A stretch of DNA of 64,000 bases from Vagococcus jeotgali. GTDB lineage: Bacteria > Bacillota > Bacilli > Lactobacillales > Vagococcaceae. Below are positions 17,188 to 25,618 of this stretch, one piece after another (the first letter of the stretch is position 1; each line of letters opens with the position of its first letter). A model generated the notes under the pieces. That model was given only the letters and a program-made list of their open reading frames with translations. It did not search any database and was not told where the DNA came from. The position numbers and the translations under genes are program-made. The stretch covers positions 434,001 through 498,000 of the forward strand of contig NZ_CP142146.1 of assembly GCF_035918315.1 (NCBI RefSeq), read 5' to 3'.

Positions 17188-17928
17188 ATGCGAAATATAA
17201 AATTAACCATCGAGTATGATGGTAAGCGTTATTTAGGTTGGCAACGTCTAGGCGATAGCGATAAAACCATTCAAGGGAAAATAGAAAATATCATCCATCA
17301 AATGACAGGTGAAAAAATTGAGATCATTGGCTCAGGTCGGACAGATTCAGGAGCTCATGCAAAAGGCCAAGTGGCAAATTTTAAAACGGAAAGTGAATTA
17401 AGCACAGGTGAGATGATTGAGTTTTTAAATCGCTACCTGCCACAAGATATTGTCATTAAAGAAGTGAAAGATGTTAGCGATAGGTTTCATGCAAGATACA
17501 ATGCCACTGGTAAAACGTATACTTACCAAGTCTGGACAAATAAAATTCCTTCAGCATTTGCGCGAGGATATAGTTATCATTATCCGACAAGACTTGATTT
17601 AGATAAAATGAATCAAGCCTGTGAGAAATTAGTAGGTAAACATGATTTTCTAGGGTTTTCTTCTCTTAAAAAGACAAAGAAATCCACTGTTCGTACGATT
17701 GAGGAGATCAAGATTAATCAAAAAGGTGATTTATTAGAAGTGTCTATTACAGGAGATGGGTTTCTTTATAACATGGTACGTATTATCATGGGAACGCTTC
17801 TTGAGATTGGTTCAGGCAAGCGTCCTGTAGAGTCGATTGATGAGATATTTGAGCAAAAAGTCCGTCAAGATGCTGGAGAGACGATTCCTGCACAAGGATT
17901 ATTTTTAGATGAGGTTTATTATTCTTAA
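17188..17928 (+). CDS. truA: tRNA pseudouridine(38-40) synthase TruA
   Basis: Modifies uridines 38-40 in the anticodon arm. The protein starts MRNIKLTIEYDGKRYLGWQ, with the catalytic aspartate in GSGRTDSGAHA (about 48-58). FLYNMVRIIMGTLLEIG follows in the C-terminal domain. AAGGAG is placed 7 bases before ATG 17188; the longer open frame upstream lacks a ribosome site and overlaps the divergent promoter region. 246 residues, normal. Confidence 0.95.
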   Translation: MRNIKLTIEYDGKRYLGWQRLGDSDKTIQGKIENIIHQMTGEKIEIIGSGRTDSGAHAKGQVANFKTESELSTGEMIEFLNRYLPQDIVIKEVKDVSDRFHARYNATGKTYTYQVWTNKIPSAFARGYSYHYPTRLDLDKMNQACEKLVGKHDFLGFSSLKKTKKSTVRTIEEIKINQKGDLLEVSITGDGFLYNMVRIIMGTLLEIGSGKRPVESIDEIFEQKVRQDAGETIPAQGLFLDEVYYS

Positions 17929-17967
17929 ACTACTTAGATAAATAATCATTAACCCTTTAATCCGAAG

Positions 17968-18011
17968 AATATGATATACGACAAATTTTTAAATTTGTCG
18001 TATATCATATT
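17968..18011. repeat. Perfect 21-bp inverted repeat downstream of truA
   Basis: Each arm is 21 bp (left arm 17968-17988, beginning AATATGATATACG), separated by only two T. It is perfectly palindromic and without a clean T-run after it. It could terminate truA, or be a protein-binding site or a remnant of a small mobile element. Confidence 0.8.
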
Positions 18012-18039
18012 TAGTATTATTAATTTAATAGGGTAAATA

Positions 18040-18083
18040 AAAATGAATCTTAAAAGGCATGTAGCCATAAAGATTCATTTTTT
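18040..18083 (-). terminator. Terminator of the DUF5067 lipoprotein gene
   Basis: AAAAATGAATCTT / AAGATTCATTTTT stem (T-run on the minus strand); symmetrical, so may also stop truA transcripts. Confidence 0.7.
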
Positions 18084-18087
18084 AATT

Positions 18088-18678
18088 TTATTCAGCACTT
18101 GGAATGGCAAATGAGATAACAGGTTTGTCTGTTGTGTTATTTTCACCAAGTGAAATCATCACAGATCCTTCGCTATCATCAACATTGACAATATACATGA
18201 TGCTCTCTGTATTATCTTTATCAATCATCATATCTTCCTCTTTTTTGATATCTTTATTAAATTTACTATCATCTGTCAATTTAGCAGGCGTCAATTGTTT
18301 ATGAGTATCCCCGTCTTCTTGTAAGAAAGTCACAGACTGCTCGATTAAATCATAAGCTTTGACAGGCTCACCTGTTAAGTTGGTCACTTCAAGAACAAAT
18401 CCCATAGCATGACCATCTGCATCTTTTTCTGGCACAGAAAAGTTGTCTTTAAACTGAATATTAGCAACACTTGTTGATGCCATTTGAGTCGTTTGATCAA
18501 AAGTATCTCCTTTAGCATCCCCTTTTGTTTCTTCTTTACTATCTTCAGTATTTGCTACCACACTAGATGAAGCACTTGTGTCTTTGGCACCATCTTTATC
18601 TTTTGTTGAAGAACAGCCTGCAAGAGTTGTTAAAAGAAGCGCAGCACTTGTTAGCATAAGCAGTTTCGATTTTTTCAT
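18088..18678 (-). CDS. Lipoprotein with DUF5067-like domain
   Basis: 196 residues. The signal peptide ends in the lipobox LAGC (Cys at about 22), so it is lipid-anchored on the outer face of the membrane. A Ser/Thr/Lys/Asp-rich linker (about 23-65) is followed by a beta-rich domain (NIQFKDNFSV..GHAMGFVLEVTNLTGEPV), typical of DUF5067 and related immunoglobulin-like extracellular domains. Function unknown. AGGGGGAGATA precedes the ATG. Confidence 0.75.
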   Translation of the reverse strand: MKKSKLLMLTSAALLLTTLAGCSSTKDKDGAKDTSASSSVVANTEDSKEETKGDAKGDTFDQTTQMASTSVANIQFKDNFSVPEKDADGHAMGFVLEVTNLTGEPVKAYDLIEQSVTFLQEDGDTHKQLTPAKLTDDSKFNKDIKKEEDMMIDKDNTESIMYIVNVDDSEGSVMISLGENNTTDKPVISFAIPSAE

Positions 18679-18937
18679 AATATCTCCCCCTATTTTTTAT
18701 TCATTATATCATCTTGGATCCATTTAATACAGAAAAGACGTGCTCCGTTGTTAGTATGATGTTTATTTTATAACAATCTTAATGTGACATATCTCTCAAA
18801 AAAACTGAATATATATTCGTTTTATATGATTCTTTTTAATTGGTATTGGAATAAAAAGAGGGTAAACTGGTTATTATAGAGGTTAATCAATGGTTATTGG
18901 TTAAAAACACACAAAAAATAAACAGGGAGAGTTATTT

Positions 18938-20119
18938 ATGTTAACGAAACAATTTTATAAAACAGTTTTTAAAAATGCGTTTGGTATGTCGTTTACAGTG
19001 AAATACTGGGATGGAACAACAGAAAATTATGGGAAAAACACCCCAGACTTCACCCTAGTGTTTAATAAAGAATTACCAGTGAAAGAAGTTTTGTCTGATC
19101 CATCTATCATTTTAGGTGAGGCTTATATGGATAAAAAAATTGATTTAGAAGGCGGTGATGAGCTTGAACTTGAGCGAGTCATTTGTACAGCCTTTGAACA
19201 TAGTCAATACTTTATGAAAAACCACAAATTTGGTAATTTCCTACCTAAAAAATTAACTCATTCTAAAAAAGAATCAAAAAAATATATTGAAGCTCACTAT
19301 GATATTGGTAATGACTTTTACAAATTATGGTTAGATCCATCTATGACCTACTCAGGTGCTTATTTTAAAACAGAAGATACAAGCCTAGAGCAAGCTCAGA
19401 TTGATAAGGTTCACCATATTTTAAATAAACTAAACTTGAAGAACGGTGAAACATTCCTTGATATTGGTTGTGGTTGGGGAACGCTTATTTTTACTGCTGC
19501 TAAAGAATACGGTGCAACGTCTACAGGTATTACTCTAAGTGAAGAGCAATTTGACTATATATCAGAAAAAATTAAAGCAGAAGGTCTAGAAGATAAAGTG
19601 ACAGTTCATTTAATGGATTATCGTGATCTTCCTAGTGAGGCTTTTGATAAAATTTCAAGTGTTGGTATGGTAGAACACGTTGGAAAAGAAAATTTATCTA
19701 TTTATTTTAAAACTATTGAACGTCTTTTAGTACCAAAAGGTGAGGCCTTAATTCAAGGTATTACAGGTCAGAAAAAAGGCGGGACTAACTCATTCTTTGA
19801 AAAATACATCTTCCCAGGAGGTTATATGCCAGGGCTTCCTGAGATGGTCACCTCAATTACTGAAAATAATTTACAATTAGTAGATTTAGAAAGTTTACGA
19901 CGTCATTATCAAAAAACATTAGAACACTGGACAAAAAATTTCCATGAACAGTTGCCAGTCATACGCCAAACAAAAGACGAGCGATTTATTCGCATGTGGG
20001 ACTTGTACTTACAAGCATCAGCCGGTTCATTTGCTTCAGGTCATATTGATTTAATGCAATATTTAATGACAAAGGGTACTAATAACGACTTACCATTAAC
20101 TCGTGAATATATGATTTAA
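18938..20119 (+). CDS. cfa: Cyclopropane-fatty-acyl-phospholipid synthase
   Basis: Transfers a methylene group from SAM to unsaturated acyl chains of membrane lipids, an acid and stress adaptation. 393 residues. The motif AHYDIGNDFYKLWLD (about 118-132) is followed by the SAM-binding DIGCGWGTL (about 172-180). MVEHVGKEN and FFEKYIFPGGYMPGL are further family blocks. The 259-bp upstream gap holds only A+T-rich sequence with a weak promoter. Confidence 0.95.
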   Translation: MLTKQFYKTVFKNAFGMSFTVKYWDGTTENYGKNTPDFTLVFNKELPVKEVLSDPSIILGEAYMDKKIDLEGGDELELERVICTAFEHSQYFMKNHKFGNFLPKKLTHSKKESKKYIEAHYDIGNDFYKLWLDPSMTYSGAYFKTEDTSLEQAQIDKVHHILNKLNLKNGETFLDIGCGWGTLIFTAAKEYGATSTGITLSEEQFDYISEKIKAEGLEDKVTVHLMDYRDLPSEAFDKISSVGMVEHVGKENLSIYFKTIERLLVPKGEALIQGITGQKKGGTNSFFEKYIFPGGYMPGLPEMVTSITENNLQLVDLESLRRHYQKTLEHWTKNFHEQLPVIRQTKDERFIRMWDLYLQASAGSFASGHIDLMQYLMTKGTNNDLPLTREYMI

Positions 20120-20122
20120 TTC

Positions 20123-20167
20123 AAAAAGAGCCACTGACATTAGCTGTGTCATTGACTCTTTTTTTAG
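20123..20167 (+). terminator. Terminator after cfa
   Basis: AAAAAGAG..CTGACA / TGTCA..CTCTTTTTT stem and T-run. Confidence 0.75.
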
Positions 20168-20214
20168 ATTTAAAGTATAATAGTGAAAAATGAGACTAAA
20201 GGAGGGCGTACACT

Positions 20215-20508
20215 ATGGCTGGAAGAAAATGGTATCAATCAAGTGGGGATTTAAAGCAAGAGGCTCTAAATCAAATTAGTTTGATTTTACCTGAACTAAA
20301 CACAAAGCAACTAGCACCCCTAAAGCGTGTTCTACAGCAGTATCATACAACCTTATCGACTTCAAAAGAGGCAACACCTACAATACTCAGTCGTATGGCG
20401 ATGGATATATCATCATGTCTAGATGATTATCAACTGTCCTTATCAGATGAAGTATCAGACCAATTAAAGCAATTATTATCAATTAATAATTTAAGATTTG
20501 GATATTAA
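20215..20508 (+). CDS. Bacteriocin immunity protein, enterocin A immunity (EntA_Immun) type
   Basis: 97-residue, mainly helical cytosolic protein. The central SRMAMDISSCL and the ending LLSINNLRFGY match the immunity proteins that protect against pediocin-like bacteriocins, where the helix bundle blocks the toxin bound to the Man-PTS. No bacteriocin gene, transporter or regulator is adjacent, so it is an orphan that may protect against competitors' bacteriocins. Good ribosome site (AAAGGAGGG) and its own promoter (TATAAT) and terminator. Confidence 0.8.
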   Translation: MAGRKWYQSSGDLKQEALNQISLILPELNTKQLAPLKRVLQQYHTTLSTSKEATPTILSRMAMDISSCLDDYQLSLSDEVSDQLKQLLSINNLRFGY

Positions 20509-20512
20509 TACA

Positions 20513-20557
20513 AAAAAATAGATAAATGAGCGAGGTGTTCATTTATCTATTTTTTTT
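20513..20557 (+). terminator. Terminator after the immunity gene
   Basis: AAAATAGATAAATGA / TCATTTATCTATTTT stem followed by T-run. Confidence 0.85.
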
Positions 20558-20602
20558 AATTTCATGTATATTAAGAATTTATTATATGAAGAGGTGATGG
20601 GT

Positions 20603-20773
20603 GTGAGAAGACAAAGATTATTGTGGAGTCTTGGGGTAATACTTAGTATGTGTTTAACACTAACAACCAATGTACTAGCAAAAAAAGACTAAACAAAAGA
20701 AACGCGAGATGACCAATTTGGTGTGCAAGCGATTATTCCTGACAATCAAATCGATTTAAAATTGGGTCTATAA
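20603..20773 (+). pseudogene. Relic of a WxL-associated DUF916 surface protein
   Basis: GTG start with a GAGGTGATG ribosome site encodes a signal peptide (RRQRLLWSLGVILSMC to VLA). An in-frame TAA at 20690-20692 follows, then, in the same frame, TKETRDDQFGVQAIIPDNQID. The phrase VQAIIPDNQID is the start of the mature DUF916 domain that binds peptidoglycan in WxL gene clusters. The second ISL3 element is inserted at 20764 and nothing recognisable of the gene survives beyond it. Confidence 0.65.
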
Positions 20774-22254
20774 TAAATCGTGTTGATGGATAGTTTCCAT
20801 TAATACGATTTTTTGTTTTTAAATACAAAAAGGAACATCCAAACATGATAAAATAAAGTCGACAAAAACCAAATTATTAGGAGGATGTTCCCATGGATAA
20901 TCATACTAGAAAATTACTTAATTTAACAGACAAATCTATTATTTTTGAAAAAGATTGGTTAACTGAGGCTACTATTAGAGGTAGACGCTCAAATATAATA
21001 AGGGGAAGACTAACGTCTCCAGACAGAATATGCCCCTCTTGTCATCAGAATACGTGTGTTAAAAATGGTACTTATACTACTAAAACACAACTACCAGAGT
21101 TTAATAGGGTCACAACTTATTTAGAACTTAAAAGAGAACGATATCTATGTAAAGAATGTCATACAACATTCAGTGCTGATACTGCGTTAGTCGATGACTA
21201 TTGTCATATATCGAAAACATTAAAGTATCAAATCGCCTTAGATTTGAAAGAAGATCGTTCAAGAAAAGAGATCGCTAGATTCCATCATGTTTCTGATAAC
21301 ACGGTACAACGTGTTTTATACGACTTTACCAACCACTGTCTAACCAACTTTCAACATCTACCAAAAGTACTATGTGTCGATGAATTTAAATCAACTAAGT
21401 CATGTCAATCTGGTATGAGCTTTATTTGTGCTGATGCTGAAAGTAAAAAGATTATTGATATTTTACCAGATAGACGTCTCTTCTCTCTTATTAAGTACTT
21501 CCTGAAATACTCCAGAAAAGAGCGGTTAAAAGTGAAGTTTCTCGTCATGGATATGAATGCCAACTACGGTGGCCTTCTTAAAACTGTATTTCCACATGCA
21601 GAGATTGTGACAGATAGATTCCATATCATTCAGCATATCAATCGTTCTTTTAATCAACTAAGAATAAAAGAAATGAATCAATTAAAACGTTATGATAATG
21701 AAGAAGCAAAACAATACCGGAGAATAAAAAAATATTGGAAACTATTTTTAAAAGACTCTAGTCAATTAAGTGCCACTACATATAGTAATTATCCTCTTTT
21801 CAATAAAAGTATGACACAAGTTGGTGTCATTGAAGAACTTCTTTCCTATAACTCAACTATAAAAATCGCATATGATTATATACAAGAGTTAAAATATGCT
21901 TATGAAACAAAGGATTCAGACTTATTTTTAGAATTAACTCATTCTATCTCTAATGAGCTTCCTAAGGAATTTAAAGCCAAATTCAAAACATTCCAAACCT
22001 TCAGGCAAGGTGTTACCAATGCTTTAAATTATTCTTATTCAAATGGTTTTTTAGAAGGAATTAACAACCGAATCAAAGCTATCAAACGAACAGCCTATGG
22101 TTACCGAAATTTCTTAACTTTTAAGCGACGGATTTTCCTTATTCAAGGTCAATCATTTCAATTTAATTAAAAAGAAGAAGGAGGAAAAATCCCCCTTCTT
22201 CTAATGCCCTTATTTTATCAATTTTTAAATATCAACACGATTTGACGAAGAGCC
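20764..22254 (+). mobile_element. ISL3-family insertion sequence, copy 2, with target duplication
   Basis: 1491-bp element. The left end GGGTCTATAATAAATCG and the right end (complement GGCTCTTCGTCAAATCG) form an imperfect 25-bp inverted repeat. The 8-bp direct repeat TTAAAATT flanks it (20756-20763 and 22255-22262). Length and ends parallel copy 1. Confidence 0.9.
20893..22170 (+). CDS. ISL3-family transposase
   Basis: 425-residue DDE transposase with zinc-finger pairs (CPSCHQNTC; CKECHTTF), a helix-turn-helix, the core motifs CVDEFKSTKS and VMDMNANY, DRFHIIQHI, and the terminal SNGFLEGINNRIKAIKRTA. It appears intact. A 133-bp scrap of a near-identical copy lies at 60599-60731. It is diverged from the first ISL3 copy. 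Confidence 0.93.
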   Translation: MDNHTRKLLNLTDKSIIFEKDWLTEATIRGRRSNIIRGRLTSPDRICPSCHQNTCVKNGTYTTKTQLPEFNRVTTYLELKRERYLCKECHTTFSADTALVDDYCHISKTLKYQIALDLKEDRSRKEIARFHHVSDNTVQRVLYDFTNHCLTNFQHLPKVLCVDEFKSTKSCQSGMSFICADAESKKIIDILPDRRLFSLIKYFLKYSRKERLKVKFLVMDMNANYGGLLKTVFPHAEIVTDRFHIIQHINRSFNQLRIKEMNQLKRYDNEEAKQYRRIKKYWKLFLKDSSQLSATTYSNYPLFNKSMTQVGVIEELLSYNSTIKIAYDYIQELKYAYETKDSDLFLELTHSISNELPKEFKAKFKTFQTFRQGVTNALNYSYSNGFLEGINNRIKAIKRTAYGYRNFLTFKRRIFLIQGQSFQFN

Positions 22255-22368
22255 TTAAAATTGATGTTAGTATTCCTCATTTAGATAAATGAAGAATCAT
22301 TCTGTTTTTTGGGCAAAATCAAATAAGCCTTTCAATAATAAATTGAAAAACTAAGCTACTAAAGAGAT

Positions 22369-22809
22369 TCAATCTTTATTATACCAACGAATATAAGTAT
22401 CAATTCCTAGAATCGCTTCTTCAAGGGATTGAAAACATTGAAAATTAATGTATTCACGTTTTAAAATTGAATGGAAACTTTCTATTCTTGCGTTATCACC
22501 AGGACCTCCTTTACGAGAATAGGAATGTTTTAAGTTTAATTGATTGAGAGTTTCTTCAAATAATTCGCTTGTATACTGACTTCTCATATCACTATGAATA
22601 ATTTTGGTTTCCAATTGTTTTATTTTAGATGGGTCAATAACACTCGCTGCTAACACGTTAGTATTACTAGGATTATCTTGTTGAATCCATTTACAAATTG
22701 TAGAGACACTAACGTGATATTCCTTTGATAAAGAGGTGGCTGAACGGCCACTGTGTTTAAGTGAAATCATTGATTGTTTAAATTCTTCTGAATATCTTTT
22801 AGTTGTCAT
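22369..22809 (-). pseudogene. IS3-family transposase relic: orfA start fused to orfB end by deletion
   Basis: The first 50 or so residues are an IS3 OrfA helix-turn-helix (TTKRYSEEFKQSMISLKHSG). The last 75 are the end of the OrfB DDE domain (IHSDMRSQYTSELFEETL; GGPGDNARIESFHSILKREYI). The region between, including the first catalytic Asp, is missing, so it is not a functional transposase. The reading frame and ribosome site (AAAGGAGC) remain intact. Confidence 0.8.
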
Positions 22810-22945
22810 AATAAGAAGCTCCTTTAATAGATTATATCATCGAACACTTTGTCCGTAATCTTATTATAAGAGCCTCAAGCTATGGACAAGTGTTTATAAA
22901 GAGTGTAAAATATATTCCACAGTAAACAAATACAGGGGGTTTATG

Positions 22946-23632
22946 ATGAGGATATCATATCATGGACATTCAAGTGTATCCGTAGAGACTAGACAGAATG
23001 TTCGTCTGTTGTTTGACCCATTTATTACTGATGATCAATTGACAGATTTAATTATTGATGATGTTACTGTTGATTATATTTTGATAACGCATGCTTATGG
23101 CAATCGTTTAAGCGACATGATTGAGATTGCTAAAAAAAATGATGCTACTGTTATTTCTAATTCTGAGATAGTCTGTTTAGTAAAACAACATGGCGTTAAA
23201 AACACACAAGTTATGGTAGAAGGTAGTTCATGTGTTTTCCCCTTTGGTCGAGTGAAGATGGTTCCAGCTAAACATCGTTCTGGTTATGAATTAGATACTA
23301 GTACAGGTTGTATTGGAGCGCCATCAGGTTACATCGTTGAATGTGAAGGTAAAACGATTTACCATGCAGGAGATACGTCTGAGTTCAGTGAGATGAAATT
23401 AATTGGTGATGAGTTTAATATTGATGTTGCCTTTTTACCAATTGGTGATGGGCATATTATGGGTCCACTTGAGGCAGCTCACGCTAATGAATTAATTCGT
23501 GCTAAAGCTGTTATTCCAATTCTATTTAATACATTTCCAAAAACGAGACAAAATCCACAAATTTTTGTAGAACTTGTCACAGAAGGCATTGGTGAAGTGA
23601 TGGAAATAGGTGAGGAATTGGAGCTGTGGTAA
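22946..23632 (+). CDS. UPF0173-like metallo-beta-lactamase-fold protein lacking metal ligands
   Basis: The fold markers of UPF0173 hydrolases are present: ISYHGHSSVSVET start, LLFDPFI, IYHAGDTSEFSEMKLIG, FLPIGDGHIMGP. The metal-binding HxHxDH, however, is replaced by HAYGNR (about residues 49-54), and the usual PMHYNTFP reads PILFNTFP. Most metal ligands are therefore gone, and hydrolase activity of the known type is doubtful. I take the second ATG (22946), better spaced from AGGGGG. It may be a binding or regulatory homologue, or a decaying gene. The terminator follows directly. Confidence 0.8.
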   Translation: MRISYHGHSSVSVETRQNVRLLFDPFITDDQLTDLIIDDVTVDYILITHAYGNRLSDMIEIAKKNDATVISNSEIVCLVKQHGVKNTQVMVEGSSCVFPFGRVKMVPAKHRSGYELDTSTGCIGAPSGYIVECEGKTIYHAGDTSEFSEMKLIGDEFNIDVAFLPIGDGHIMGPLEAAHANELIRAKAVIPILFNTFPKTRQNPQIFVELVTEGIGEVMEIGEELELW

Positions 23633-23651
23633 TGTAGAATATAGCTATAGG

Positions 23652-23689
23652 AAAAAATCATGTGACACTCTCCAACATGTTTTTTTTTT
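23652..23689 (+). terminator. Terminator after the UPF0173-like gene
   Basis: CATGT / ACATG stem followed by a run of nine T. Confidence 0.6.
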
Positions 23690-23735
23690 ATATCCGTTAT
23701 GTAGTTTAGTAAATACAGAAGGAAAGAGGATACAA

Positions 23736-24299
23736 ATGATAGAAAAAGAAAATAAAGAATTGGTAGATGATATTGGGAAGTCATTACGTACAATTAGAAA
23801 AACACGTCGTTTAACGATGGGTCAATTAGCAGAATTATCAGATGTTAGTGCCATCACAATTAGTAACATAGAAAATGGTCGTTCTAACCCAACCATTCAT
23901 GTTTTATGGAAATTATCAAAAGCACTAGATGTCACATTAACAAAATTGATTGGTTTTTCAAATAATATATCAGAAGCATCTGGTCAATCAATGACAAGAC
24001 CGATAAGTAATCTGGATACAGGTTGGCAAGTACAGCCAGTTTTTCAAGATGATAATATGGAAGTTTACCGTGTTTGTTTAAAAAAAGAATCCATTAACCG
24101 AGAGGCTGAACAATCTAAGGAGACGATGGAAATTTTGACTGTTATGAAGGGTCATGTTACTTTAGAAGTAGGATCAAGGCAATATGAAGTTGGGGAATAT
24201 GAAACGATTCACTTTGATTCAGGTCTTCCTCACACTTACATTAATAGCTCATCAGAAGATGTTTTGATGAATATTGTTATTAAATATAAAAACATATAA
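23736..24299 (+). CDS. XRE-family regulator with C-terminal cupin domain
   Basis: 187 residues: a helix-turn-helix of the XRE type (about 10-65; SLRTIRKTRRLTMGQLAELSDVSAITISNIENGRSNPT) and a cupin sensor (about 100-185; EVGEYETIHFDSGLPHTYIN). Such proteins usually control a neighbouring transport or metabolic gene, but the next intact gene is a pseudouridine synthase. Start chosen at ATG 23736 behind GGAAAGAGG. The effector is unknown. Confidence 0.88.
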   Translation: MIEKENKELVDDIGKSLRTIRKTRRLTMGQLAELSDVSAITISNIENGRSNPTIHVLWKLSKALDVTLTKLIGFSNNISEASGQSMTRPISNLDTGWQVQPVFQDDNMEVYRVCLKKESINREAEQSKETMEILTVMKGHVTLEVGSRQYEVGEYETIHFDSGLPHTYINSSSEDVLMNIVIKYKNI

Positions 24300-24340
24300 T
24301 ATAATGTTCAATTATGGATATTATATTGTATGTTTTTTTC
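24292..24340 (+). terminator. Hairpin and T-run at the end of the XRE-cupin gene
   Basis: AACATATAATAT / ATATTGTATGTT imperfect stem followed by TTTTTT. Confidence 0.55.
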
Positions 24341-24357
24341 TTTGAAAGGATGTTTAG

Positions 24358-24441
24358 ATGAAACAAAAGTTAAATAGTTTGTTGTTGGTAGGTATTATTT
24401 TTGTAGGATTAAAAGCAGGGTCTAAAGAATTTGTTAACTAA
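24358..24441 (+). CDS. Possible 27-residue membrane peptide
   Basis: Small frame with a GAAAGGATG ribosome site: begins MKQKLNSLLLVGIIFVGL, one hydrophobic segment, ends KEFVN. Not recognised; could be a small membrane protein or the start of a deleted gene. Confidence 0.3.
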   Translation: MKQKLNSLLLVGIIFVGLKAGSKEFVN

Positions 24442-24613
24442 GATTAATTTAGTAAATACGACTTTTTATATTCTGACTATGAATAATTATTTAAGTAGAC
24501 AAAGTAGAGGTTGGCTTTTGAGTCATCTTCTTTTTTTGTGATGAATTATGAAAAATCATTTGTTATTCATTAGTTTTTACTTAAAAATATGGTAAAGTTA
24601 AGAGGAAACTAAA

Positions 24614-25609
24614 ATGACAAGAAAAGTTGGGATACAAATGAGTAAGGAAAGAAATAAAAAAAGTCACAAGAAACACTCAAATAAGTCAGTACAAAAATCG
24701 TCAAGTCAGCTTGAACATAAATTACAAAAAGCAGAGAAATATAGTGTGTTAGAAAGTACTACCTTATTACCTTTTTTATTAGAAAATATTAAAGGCAAAG
24801 GACGAAATGCTATTAAAGCGATTTTATCAAGAGGTCAAGTTATGGTAGATGGGGTTGTTGAAACGAAACATAATTATATGTTAACGCCTAATCAAGTAGT
24901 GAGTATCCAAAGTAATCAAGCAGCCATTCAAGAAGATGGCTTAATGGGCATTGAAATTTTATTTGAAGATGATGATTTAATTGTTATTAATAAAGATGCT
25001 GGTATTTTATCTGTTGCCACTGATAATGGTATAGAGCCAACTGCTCATAGACAATTAATGCATTATGTGAAAGAAGAGAATCCTAAAAATAGGATTTACG
25101 TCGTTCATAGATTAGATAGAGACACATCAGGTGTGATGATTTTTGCAAAAAATGAAAAAACGAAACGTGCTTTACAAGATAATTGGAAAGAATTAGTAGA
25201 TGAGCGTGTTTACACGGCTGTCGTTGAAGGGGACTTGAAAAAAGATCATGGGACAATTAAATCATGGTTGAAAGAAACAAAATCCTTTAAAGTTTATTCT
25301 AATGAAACAGATAATGGCGGGAAAATAGCGATTACTCACTATAAAAAAAGACGTTCAAATGGTCAGTATAGTATGTTAGAAGTTAGGCTTGATACAGGGC
25401 GTAAAAATCAAATACGAGTGCATATGGAAGATATCGGTCATCCGATTGTTGGTGATAAAAAATATAGTGCCAAAACAAATCCTTTAAAACGACTAGGATT
25501 ACATGCAACAACAATTACTTTCACCCATCCAACAACTAAGGAAAAATTAACCTTTAAAACAACTGTTCCCCGTAGTTTTATAAATACAACAAAACAAAAA
25601 AATAAGTGA
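24614..25609 (+). CDS. RluA-family pseudouridine synthase
   Basis: Second rRNA pseudouridine synthase in the window. A lysine/serine-rich N-terminal extension (about 1-40) precedes an S4 domain (about 50-100; LLPFLLENIKGKGRNAIKAILSRG). The catalytic motif VVHRLDRDTSGVM follows at about 165. DTGRKNQIRVHMEDIGHPIVGD is the conserved second block. An ATG eight codons downstream (24638) is an alternative start. It is followed 9 bp later by a lipoprotein gene and is probably co-transcribed with it. Confidence 0.88.
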   Translation: MTRKVGIQMSKERNKKSHKKHSNKSVQKSSSQLEHKLQKAEKYSVLESTTLLPFLLENIKGKGRNAIKAILSRGQVMVDGVVETKHNYMLTPNQVVSIQSNQAAIQEDGLMGIEILFEDDDLIVINKDAGILSVATDNGIEPTAHRQLMHYVKEENPKNRIYVVHRLDRDTSGVMIFAKNEKTKRALQDNWKELVDERVYTAVVEGDLKKDHGTIKSWLKETKSFKVYSNETDNGGKIAITHYKKRRSNGQYSMLEVRLDTGRKNQIRVHMEDIGHPIVGDKKYSAKTNPLKRLGLHATTITFTHPTTKEKLTFKTTVPRSFINTTKQKNK

Positions 25610-25618
25610 GGGCTGCCT

